In this document: piece by piece, positions 55,301 to 64,000 of the stretch | Numbering within the stretch: the stretch's first letter is position 1 | Layout of the letters: the number at the start of each line of letters is the position of its first letter | DNA from: Takakia lepidozioides | Taxonomy: Eukaryota > Streptophyta > Takakiopsida > Takakiales > Takakiaceae | Length of the DNA stretch: 64,000 nt | Assembly: GCA_030704615.1 (NCBI GenBank) | Contig: CM060734.1 | Coordinates: 10,790,001 to 10,854,000, forward strand | Direction: 5' to 3' | Position numbers and translations under genes: made by a program | The notes under the pieces: generated by a model | The model's input: only the letters and a program-made list of their open reading frames with translations | The model's database searches: none | What the model was told of the DNA's origin: nothing

Positions 55301-56569
55301 GGATGACATGCATCTGTTTTTTTGTGCATTTTAGCAATGGGAGCTCAAACTGGTCCATCGCACGCGATTGGTCATGTAGATATTATGCATGACGATCCGG
55401 AGATCAATGAGGAGCTTGGTGGTGCTAAGGATGTGCATGAAGATGCAGTAGTGGTGGCCTTCATTTGTACCGGAGAAACAACAGTCAGTGTGACTACTAA
55501 GGAGAGAGATCGGATCCTACAATGAGCCAAGAGGTTCAAGTGGGAGGGGACTCACCTACTCCGAGTATGGGAGGATGGACGAGTGAGGATTGTGCCTCAT
55601 CCAACACAACGAGTGCGATTGGTACGCCATACCCATCAGGAATTGAGACATTTTGGGGTGCGACGCACTCATAGTTTGCTGTAAGGACAGTACTAGTGGC
55701 GAGGCATGCACACGGATGTGCAGCAGTTAGTGGCAAGGTGCATGGTGTGTGATAGAGTACGGGCTTCTTTCAATGCCCCTACTCCACAATTGCATCCTTC
55801 ACCCATTATGGGTTTGGGCTATCGTTGGAGTCTTGACTTCGCAGGCCCATTGCCACTAACGATTCGCCATAATAAATATATTGTGCTGGTGATGGTGGAA
55901 CACTTCTCCAAGTGGATTGAACTGGTGGCATTGCCTGACAAAACAAGTGAGGGGGTTGCGTATGCATTCTTAGATAGAGTGCTTAGCCAATTTGGTGCTC
56001 CAGCCGAGGTACTCACGGACTAGGGGAGAGAGTTATTGGGGGAGTTTCCGGCTTTGTGTGAGCAAGCCTTGATAGATCACCGCACTACTTCTCGAGATCA
56101 TCCCGAGGCTGATGGCTTGGCGGAGAGAGTTGTTCGGACAGTTAAGAGAGGTTTGCACAAGTATGGCTTACAGAAGGGACACCTAGGATATTGGGACCTT
56201 CAGCTGCCTTGGCTAGCTATGGGCTATAGGTTCAGCAAACAAGCTTCACTTGCCTCATTTTCACCTTACTTTCTTTTCTTTGGCCGAGAGCCAGATTTGC
56301 TTGCATCTATTCGCAGGGAGGCTGTGGTAGTCCTCAACCTTGATTATCCGGATGTGTGGACACAAGCATGTGCCCAGCGGGCAGAGTTGTTCAAGAGAAA
56401 CATGCCTATGGCTTTTGAGAACCTTGCTATTGCCCAACACCGAGATACATTGAGGTACGTCACTATACGTGGAGGGGGATGTCGGCCAAGTGTTCGGCGT
56501 TTCCACCCTGGGGACTATGTGTATCTATAGCAGACAGCGCCTACGACCTTGGATGTCACAGCATGACGT
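55300..56569 (+). pseudogene. Integrase of the same element
   Basis: An HHCC zinc segment is visible (H..LRHFGVRRTHS, with stops at 55682 and 55694, then ARCMVCDRV). The core follows: GLGYRWSLDFAGPLP (first Asp), EVLTD*GREL (second Asp, TAG 56021) and DHPEADGLAERVVRTVKRG (Glu), then LQLPWLAMGYRFSKQASLAS. Stops at 56528 (TAG) and 56564 (TGA) separate it from the PHD finger. All stops listed are single-transition changes from plausible Arg, Gln, Trp or similar codons except the one at 55682. Confidence 0.8.
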
Positions 56570-56884
56570 GTGATTATAAGGGTTAGGGAGGTATTGCCTT
56601 CAGGAGTATTGATTCTGGAGGGTCAAGATGGCATGGTATGGAAGGACCATGTGCGCAATTGTGCACCATGTTATCTTCCACATGTGGATGGGAGGATAGA
56701 TCCCAACCTTGCAGTGGTACCTGCAGGTTTGCATTGCATGCTGTGTGGGCATGCTGGTGGTGTCGCAACCATGTTGGTGTGTGACAAATGCTCAAGGAGG
56801 TGGCACATGGGATGCTTGACACCGCCACTTGAGGAGGTTCCTATCGGAGAATGGTTGTGTCCACGATGCCTTGGACAGAAGTAG
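56570..56884 (+). CDS. C-terminal PHD finger of the integrase polyprotein
   Basis: After the linker (VREVLPSGVLILEGQDGMVWK) comes CMLCGHAGGVATMLVCDKCS, RRWHMGCLTPPLEEVP, GEWLCPRC. The spacing C-x2-C, C-x2-C, H-x2-C, W-x-C-x2-C is a full PHD finger. PHD fingers read histone tails. In other gypsy chromoviruses this place is taken by a chromodomain, as in the element at 34.8-36.0 kb. Open to its stop at 56882. The linkage to the integrase is by position and a shared frame. Confidence 0.85.
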   Translation: MIIRVREVLPSGVLILEGQDGMVWKDHVRNCAPCYLPHVDGRIDPNLAVVPAGLHCMLCGHAGGVATMLVCDKCSRRWHMGCLTPPLEEVPIGEWLCPRCLGQK

Positions 56885-57138
56885 TGGGCATGACAATGGT
56901 GAGGCTGACAAGTGATCCAAGGTCTAGCTAATGGGGCTTCAATGCCATGGATACTCAACTGAAGATCATGGATTGCAGGAAGACGACTAACAATGGGGCT
57001 ACTTTTGCACCCGCCTCTTGATCCATTGACTTCAGATGTTGGAACTTGTGCGATTGAAGACCAACGATGATCTCATTGGGGAGGATACTTGCGAGCTATC
57101 CGGTGTTAGAGGGACCTAATCACCAGCTAGGGGGGGAT

Positions 57139-57572
57139 TGTGTCATAACTTTCTAGGTGTATATGCTAGGAAGTATGGTTGGACAACGATGTATGTTGTG
57201 GCACGATGCTTAGGTGCACGACAGCTGTCATGGTTTTGTTTGGGATTAGTTAGAAATAGTTATTTCTAGCTAATTAAGACTTTATATGTTTTTATTTTTA
57301 TTTTGTTGGCATTGGGATTTCATTTGGTTTCATGTGGCAAGTGAGGTGGCAACCTCACTTGGGTTGTGGAGAGGTTATCTCCACGTGATGTGCATGAAGG
57401 CTCGTCTTCTTCTAGTCGAGCCTTCCGAGGCCTCTCTCGCCGCCATAGCTCTAGTACTTGAGATGGAGAGTGGGTGAGGTCTGTATGGTGGAGTCCTTTA
57501 GCAAAGGCGCCATTGGCTTGACTTATATAACGTGATAGAGTGGGTTCACCTCTTTCACCATTTCCGTATCAT
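57139..57572 (+). repeat. Putative 3' LTR of the methyltransferase element
   Basis: It begins TGTGTCATAACTTTC directly after a purine tract (GCTAGGGGGGGAT, likely polypurine tract) and ends near CCGTATCAT. Its first 90 bp recur at 57573-57665, which suggests the next LTR copy or a tandem duplication. The 5' LTR was not found. Confidence 0.55.
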
Positions 57573-57668
57573 TGTGGCATAGCTTTCTAGGACTATATGC
57601 TAGGAAGTGTGGTTGGACAACAATGTATGTTGTGGCACGATGCTTAGGTGTATGACATGCGCCATACT
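57573..57668 (+). repeat. Partial second copy of the same LTR start
   Basis: TGTGGCATAGCTTTC...GATGCTTAGGTG, about 92% alike with the beginning of the LTR at 57139. It stops at about 57668. Confidence 0.55.
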
Positions 57669-57899
57669 GGCCATAGTGTAATGGTATAGTAGAAAGGATC
57701 ATCAAAACTCTGAAACAAAGCATTACAACTTTGGGGATCAGAATCCTTTCCACTAGAAATATAAAGCGACCGCCAGAATTTGCGGTAGCTTTTTTTTTCT
57801 TATTTTTTATAATTTGTTTGCCACCGCCACCGTGTCGGCAACGTGGCTCCTTAAGTGGCAATGTTTTACCTAGTTGTTTTTTTACTAGAATATTCCCGA

Positions 57900-57975
57900 A
57901 ACCTGACGTGACGGAGGTCCCGTCAGCGTCAGGTCTGACGTAACCTGACGCTGACTGACGTCACTGACGTTGAAA
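57900..57975. promoter_or_regulatory. Cluster of TGACG/CGTCA motifs
   Basis: At least eight TGACG or CGTCA words in about 75 bp, including CTGACGTCAC. Such motifs are bZIP (TGA/CREB-type) sites. No nearby gene start is recognised, so it could be repeats only. Confidence 0.4.
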
Positions 57976-58252
57976 ACCGGGGTCCACAGGGCTATGGTGC
58001 TACGACCTCCCGCATGTATGACTCGCAGACAAAGGTCACCATCCCTCAACCTCCAAGCATGATTAAAGAAATAGAGCCTAGGCTCGGAATTGACACTGCG
58101 AGCACGCTGACTGAAGCAGACTAAGATGTCCCCAATGCTCGGTTCATCGGGTATCAGTGTGTGATCCCTACCAGCCATTAAAGGGCTTACTCACAGAAAA
58201 ACACAGACAATCATTGCAACAAGCTCATTCCACCATCACAAAAATGACATGA

Positions 58253-58264
58253 GCTCTGATACCA
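58253..58264 (-). other. Primer-binding site, initiator tRNA-Met
   Basis: Minus-strand TGGTATCAGAGC, an exact match to the plant initiator tRNA-Met site, with no clear LTR adjacent. It marks a decayed minus-oriented LTR element. Confidence 0.6.
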
Positions 58265-58299
58265 AAGAAATGGGCTCCACTATGCATGCACTAAGTATT

Positions 58300-60110
58300 A
58301 GAATGACCAGAGATACGTGAACCCCACCCACGCCGCAGCGGAAGGAAGACATGGACAAGGCCGGGTTTGCATCGATATTCCACGATCACCTGTGATTGCT
58401 TATGGAGCTAGGCCCCTACATCCACCCCACAAATGCACACTCATGGGCGGTGATGCCCATGATAAGTTGTCAAATACCTATCCGGATGATTCCTTCATAA
58501 TTCAGACCATGGAGGCCACTATGTGATGCCTATCCGGCACTCTCATATCTTCTCGCTCATTATATTGACTCTCCCCTTTTCTGGTGGGCAGTATCATCAC
58601 AATTCCAACATAGCGTCAGGCAGAAAACAGCCTATAGATGCATCATTGGAGCAGAACTATGCCATGTTGTACACTATGGTGCATGAGAAAAGATGATAAG
58701 GATGAGAGCCCAAATGCACTAAACCCCAAGCATGACTCTTTCTTTCTCTAATTCATGAACCCTCAATGCAAAGCCAGTGCTAGCTGCAGGAATGCAGTGA
58801 CCAAGGGAAGAGAACTACATCAAGACCCATTTGACAATGCAGCCTACACCCACTGTCTCCCTAGTTTACCATGCTTCCAATTGACAATGCTAGACTCAAG
58901 CAAGCATTCTGATGATGCTGATGCAATCCTAAAGTCTAAGGCAATGAGTCAAAGGGCATCCACTCCAATTATCTCCAACCAGAGTTCACCACATTCGTGC
59001 CTAAAGTTCTGCATATCTCTTCTCTCCCCCTCATCTCACCATCTTCTCAACCCCTTCATCTCTGTTACCTCACTCTACTTAGCGCACTCTACCATCCGCA
59101 AAAAAAGACTCGTACCAGCTGAATGCCTGGTCTAAATCCTATCCGCCAAAGGCCCAACGAATTACTCCTACTGCAGACTTGGTCGGCCTGCACGCTTGCA
59201 AATTATGCATCTCTGCCGCCCTACAGCCCATTACCATCCTTTCTACTTTAAACATAGCCGCAAAGAGTCGACACATAACTACACGCTGAAATGCTAAGCA
59301 CACACAGCTATGAAGCTCAGACACAGGAGTTACTCTTGTCAGCTGCTCAAGATTCCAACCCCCACCACACTGCCTCCAGCCCGCCGCCCATGCTCATCCC
59401 CGCAGATCTAGGGTAACAAGGGATAAATGAATAGTAATCCCATATCATCCATCCAGGTCAACTTCATCCAAAATTTCCAAATGGCAAATCAAACACTAGG
59501 GCAGTAGGCAATGTGGATTCGAACCCCAAACCAATTGATGCTGCCACTCAACATGGAAGAGATGGATGGATGAGGAATCCTCTTACACTCCACCCATGCC
59601 AACACATCCGTCCACAAACCCTAATCTTTGAGTTTACCATTCAAAATGCCAGACACAAGAATCGATCTCTGGACTTGCATGTACCCGCCTGCCATGTGCA
59701 CGGATGAACGGAGGCACTCATGTCATGCAAACCCACGTGACAAGATCATCAACTCAAAATGCCAGAGAGCCTCGTTTGCTCCCTGGACTTATAATCGTGA
59801 GCACCATGGCCACCTTTCATGCTAGATACAGACAGCCTGCAAAACACCTGCACACAAATGTACCAATCCCACATACTGAAAGCAAAAACTTTGTGTACCA
59901 AGAATTCACACTACAACTCACTCTGAGACAACACTTCATAGTCTAAGGAATTGCAAAAAAGACGTAATCTCTCGGTCTTTCAAAGATGATGAGAGTATCC
60001 TACAATACTTAGAGAAGATTCTGGATTTGACCGAGGTGCCAGTAGCTAGTAAGGCTGCGACATCCTCACAAAAATTATTAAAATTATTGAAATCAACTTT
60101 CAAATTTCAA
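58300..60110. other. No gene recognised
   Basis: Short frames only. Confidence 0.4.
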
Positions 60111-60114
60111 ACAT

Positions 60115-60150
60115 AATAATAATAATAATAATAACAACAACAACAATAAA
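60115..60150. repeat. (AAT)n/(AAC)n microsatellite
   Basis: AAT units followed by AAC units over about 35 bp. Confidence 0.75.
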
Positions 60151-60334
60151 ATGTTTATTTTCTTAAAGTTTCACAAAAAATTATGGAAACGATTGAAATC
60201 AACTTTCAAATCTTTATGGTTATTCTATTAGCACTTGTATTAAACAACATCATTTACATCTAAACCGTCATTAACCCTTAAGGGCCTAGGACCCGTGTCG
60301 GGTATTGAAACAAAAAGAGAGAGAGAGAGAGATG

Positions 60335-60356
60335 ACTCCGGCAAAAAGCCGGCGTA
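60335..60356 (+). other. CCGGC-AAAAA-GCCGG stem-loop
   Basis: A perfect 5-bp GC stem with an A5 loop just after an (AG)n run. Confidence 0.5.
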
Positions 60357-60434
60357 ACTAAGAGCCACTTCACCTTGCGGCTACTGCCCCCTATCGGGGT
60401 GGGCCCTATAGGAAACAAAAAAACACCAAAAAAA

Positions 60435-60545
60435 AAAAAGGTGGGGGGGGGGAGTGAATGAGCAGCTGTTGCTGAGGCTGCTGCTCAGTCAACCCCCCCC
60501 CCCCCCCCCTCTTTTTTTTTTTTCTTTGTTGCCCCCTATCTCCCT
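60435..60545. repeat. G-run/C-run hairpin and C/T tract, copy B
   Basis: GGTGGGGGGGGGGAG...C-run with GAGCAGC..GCTGCTC between, then T-run and TTTGTTGCCCCC, the same order as at 40385-40465. It marks the left end of the locus that pairs with 40.4-43 kb. Confidence 0.6.
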
Positions 60546-61570
60546 CTCTCTCCCTCTGGACACTGGGCTTATGGAATTGTTGTCCCGACTTCCATCCTTG
60601 AGGAAATTGAAAAAAATTGCAAAATTGGGTTGCAGGGAATTTTAGATGTTCTTTATCCATTTTTTATTTATTTTTAACTATATTTTTAGTGAAATATTTC
60701 TTCACTAAAAAAATTGTGAAATTCCCGTCAGTTTCTACTTTTTCAATCCAACCTGGATGAAAAAAAGACCAGGACCTAAATACAGGGCAAAACAGTTTAT
60801 TTTAATATAAAAAATCCCCCATGTTTTTCATCTAACCTAGATGAAATACAGACTACATCCGTTGAAGTGCAAGGCAGGATGAAAGCACGATGTCTTTCAT
60901 CTTCCACGAATGAGAAACGGACAACGTCCGTCGGACGGACAGACTGGCGGATGTTTTTCATCTTGAGAAGGATGGATGACGGGTCAGGCAGGGGAAAACC
61001 CTGCGCAACCCTGCCTTTCTTTTTGCGCTGCGAGAGCGCGCGCGATGGCGGCTTGTGAGGAGCGATGGTGCTCGTGCTACAGATACCTTGAGCTACCAAT
61101 TGTTGAGTGTTTATGGCTCCTGTGAGCGACGCCTGGGCGAGCTCTTTAAGGCGATGGCGGTGGCTTAGTGATGAGGGAAGATTCCCTGTCTCAGTTGTCT
61201 GTTTTTTTGCTCCACAAGGGAACCGCGGCAGTGATGGCGAAGGCACCACCTGCATGCCTAGGACGTTTCCCTAGCATCCCTCCTCTGGATCTTTGATGAA
61301 TGTCGGCACAAAGAAGTTTCTCTCCTCCCTTTATAAACCCTACCTTTTGAAACCAAGCTTTTTTTTTCTTGTGCTTGGCAAGATCTGCTTTGGTTAAGGT
61401 AGCAGTGCTGTGGTGCTGGCGGAGTCCTCCCTGCACGGTTAGGCTTGTGGAGAGATGGTGACTCTCCCCCAAACAGTAAAAAAGGTTTTTTTTTCTGTTG
61501 ATTTTGCTTCTTTGTTTCCTTTGGCATTCTCTGCGCTTAGATTGAAGTGTATTGGACCTCGATAGCAAGT

Positions 61571-61661
61571 GTGGAAGCCTGCTACTCACCTCGTGCATCC
61601 TCACTAACTCACAATGCGTTGTGGTTGTTTTTGGGACGGGCACAGGTGAGGGCTTCCACTT
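61571..61661 (+). ncRNA. Structured RNA hairpin, copy B
   Basis: GTGGAAGCC pairs with GGCTTCCAC, TCACCT with AGGTGA, and CACAA with TTGTG. The unpaired GCATCCTCACTAAC and GTTTTTGGGACGGGC are identical to copy A at 41307. The flanks are unrelated, so the hairpin was kept while its surroundings diverged. Confidence 0.55.
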
Positions 61662-62752
61662 AATATTCTGATGTCTAAGTGCTGCTGGATGCCAAGTGGG
61701 ATTGCAGAGCAGGGGAAGGAATCGTTTGCCAGGGACTCATCCTAAAATGTTGAAAAACTAAACTACTCTATGGTTTTTCTTGATCCTGCCTCTTTCCTTC
61801 CTTGATTTTTGAAGAACAAGTGTAATGCTTTCTACGGTGGGCTAGTTCGGCCCAGCCAGTGGAAAGACTCTGTTATGATGTGACAGTCGAGTTTAGGATG
61901 GCTTGTGTGAGAGACACACATCTGTTTTCCAGGCCCTAGTTTGTTTTGCTTACCTTATGGTAGTTGGAACAAATTGAGAGGCTGCAAGGAACTGTTTGCT
62001 GCAGCTACTCGGGTACCTCTGTTTAAAAGACCCCAGTTATGGTCCAACCCAGATGGCTTTGATTAGCTAGATGCTTAGGCCAGGGTATGGTGAAGTTTCT
62101 GCTTGTGGCTATTCGGCTGACACTGAAATATAACAGTAATATAAATGGTAACCGGTTTTTTAGGCAGCCAGGGTGGTCAAGTGGAAATACCCCCTGGACA
62201 TGGTGTAATGACATGGTCAAATGTGGAATGATGTGAAGGGTGTACTGACAGTACCGTATATTGTCACAGGATGTGTATGCAGTCCTTTATATTTACCTTG
62301 CTTTGTCATGAGCTTTGATTTTCAGCTGTAGCAAGAAATAAAGGTATAGGGGTGTTCTGGAAAACTTACCAGACATATCCACATCCCCTGTGGGGGCAAG
62401 CTGTACTGCACACCAGTCTAAACAAATACTGGCAAGGCAAGGTATTTAAATCTGTGATATCCAAGTGTTCATTTCTTTTTTAAGAAAACCCTCCATGACA
62501 CCCATGGGGTTTTAGTAAGTATGCTTGGATTACAGCTTGCAGACAGTAAATCTGTATGACTATGTGACCTGCACCACATCAAGGCCAAAATATGGCCAAG
62601 TACCCGCCATCCCACCCAGACCTATGTAAGTGTATCATGATCTTGACTGGTGGTCAATCAGCATCAGTGGCATACTCTCTGGATTATGAATCATACTGAC
62701 ATGAACACATTACTGTGCATGGATGTAATTCTGGATTTTCTAAGCTTGATGA

Positions 62753-62905
62753 TTGATGGATGGTGCCACTGTTAAGTGGCTGATATGTCTATTTATTCTT
62801 TCATGACAACGACCCTAGGGGTCCTGTCTTTGTCTTGACATGATAAAAAGTATCTTCCCTCTCTTACTGTCCAGTATGCTTAGTGGTTTCTGCATACACT
62901 ATCCC
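62753..62905 (+). ncRNA. Structured RNA block, copy B
   Basis: Hairpins GCCACT(GTTA)AGTGGC, GACC...GGTC and GTATGC...GCATAC (loop TTAGTGGTTTCT) correspond to those at 42.45-42.58 kb with paired substitutions. Confidence 0.5.
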
Positions 62906-63176
62906 TTGGTCACAAGGCTAAATTTCCAGTTTATGTGCAGAGTTCCACCAAACAGACTCCGGAATGGATTGCTGAGCTAGGTGCTTATGGTAACTATATT
63001 GATGCAAGGATCAACATTAACATACTATATGAACATATCAATATTAACATGTTTTAGATCATGAAGATAGCTCTTCTTTGATAGTTGTTTGACTATCATA
63101 TCTACTAGTATTACAATGCTAGCATGACAATCTTAAGTCGACTCTCATTAGATCTCTATGGATCGGTTGAGCACTA

Positions 63177-63188
63177 GCTCTGATACCA
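63177..63188 (-). other. Primer-binding site, initiator tRNA-Met
   Basis: Minus-strand TGGTATCAGAGC directly adjoins the LTR at 63189. Confidence 0.75.
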
Positions 63189-63407
63189 TGTTATAAAATA
63201 CTAGCACTCAAACGTTAGTGTAGAATGAGTATGATTACTCAATTTTATGTATGTAAGAATGACTAAGAATGAGAGAGAAGAAGACAGGACAATGTCTCTT
63301 CAACAACTCAACAGTCATACCTTAAAAGGTTGTGACCCTTCGTATAGACGTATCCATTCTATATGGATGTTAACTTACATAATCTAAATGTTGAATTACA
63401 TCCAACA
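63189..63407 (-). repeat. Short LTR, copia-type
   Basis: About 219 bp with ends TGTT...AACA; the primer-binding site touches its inner end. Internal coding sequence was not found nearby. Confidence 0.6.
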
Positions 63408-63409
63408 TG

Positions 63410-64000
63410 GCGCACTACTCCTGTGTGCACTAGCTTTTTTTTTGGCGAACATTACTGCTCTTGGCGTTGAGTTTGTGCACTTGTAAGCACATATAGTCAT
63501 AATTCATGCAGAGATTGTCACCATGCTGTTCTGAAAATTGAGACACTGAATGCCATGAGAAGCACTATTATTTCAACACCTCTGTGCAAGTGAAGAATAA
63601 AGAATGAAGTTGGGAACAAGCGGAAGTGGTGGTTGGACTAGCTCCAACCAACGTCTTCTACTTGTGCATGCCCATGGCTTATGCAGAGGGCACACATGTA
63701 AGCCTGCTTAAAAGGGGGTGCAAACTGTACCATTCTGCGGATCCCCCATCCCCACATTTCATGTATCTGCTGAGTTCAAACTAGATTGGCATAGCCATGC
63801 CATTGGTGTACTGCTCTATCCCCTATTCTACAACTCTTCAGTAATTAATGGCTCCCCTCTTGATCTAATGTAAAACATACCAATAAGTTAGCATCTGCTC
63901 CCAACTTTCATAAGCCTAAAATCTGTGGGGGTTGCAACTTCCCTGCTTCAAGTGGATACAAGTAAGAGCTCAATCTCCTTTGCCATGTTCACCTCCTTGC
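63410..64000. other. No gene recognised
   Basis: Short frames only. Confidence 0.4.

Noticed and set aside
1-64000. tRNA, rRNA or other standard RNA genes
   Set aside because: None seen on either strand by inspection; only primer sites complementary to initiator tRNA-Met were found. A dedicated scan could still find some.

Overview
The window looks like nuclear DNA of a streptophyte (green plant lineage). GT-AG introns, pentatricopeptide-repeat (PPR) sequence, a SEC13-type first exon, a plant-type kelch segment, chromodomain Ty3/gypsy elements and initiator-tRNA-Met primer-binding sites all point that way. A gypsy-type element carrying a cytosine-5 DNA methyltransferase suggests a charophyte alga, since retrotransposon-borne cytosine methyltransferases have been reported in charophytes. 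I cannot name the species. Almost everything is accessory: I see no intact conserved single-copy gene, only isolated host-like exons.

Layout. 0-8.2 kb: a host-like exon, then two copies of one non-LTR (LINE) family, the first 5'-truncated with a long open reverse transcriptase frame, the second broken, deleted and internally inverted. 8.4-10.2 kb: a minus-strand exon and a GC-rich stretch. 10.6-12.5 kb: a broken frame of unknown family and a repeat block dense in CACGTG. 12.8-14.8 kb: PPR and SEC13-like fragments. 15-19.5 kb: an unknown 240-codon frame and the 5' LTR and gag of a chromovirus-type gypsy family. 19.5-20.4 kb: a LINE ORF1-like remnant.

20.7-26.1 kb (minus): a multi-exon gene that combines a ParB/sulfiredoxin-like domain with a methyltransferase whose motifs run in the permuted beta-class order. 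All eight exon joins I derived keep the reading phase. It carries one nonsense codon, a frameshift and a G17 tract. A partial paralogue lies at 51.2-52.0 kb. 27.1-28.6 kb: a 53-bp tandem array built on a GGCGCC-centred palindrome. 28.9-31.5 kb: a MULE-like transposase pseudogene, with a second partial copy at 36.5-36.9 kb. 33.2-36.0 kb: integrase-chromodomain plus 3' LTR of the gypsy family, its LTR abutting a PPR coding fragment. 37-40 kb: CACTA-like termini and subterminal repeats.

40.4-43 kb and 60.4-63 kb are a colinear, strongly diverged pair of non-coding loci. They share short blocks that fold into hairpins with compensatory base changes, so I read them as structured RNA. 44-51 kb is mostly gene-free, with a LINE 3' end and a kelch fragment. 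52.0-57.7 kb is the decayed methyltransferase-bearing gypsy element: methyltransferase, reverse transcriptase, RNase H, integrase and a terminal PHD finger, with a 1.3-kb internal inversion. 57.7-64 kb holds a TGACG cluster, copia-type primer sites and one short LTR.

The parts do not form an operon or pathway. The theme is layered mobile elements, two of which carry DNA-methyltransferase domains, in a genome where many nonsense changes can be explained by C-to-T transitions.
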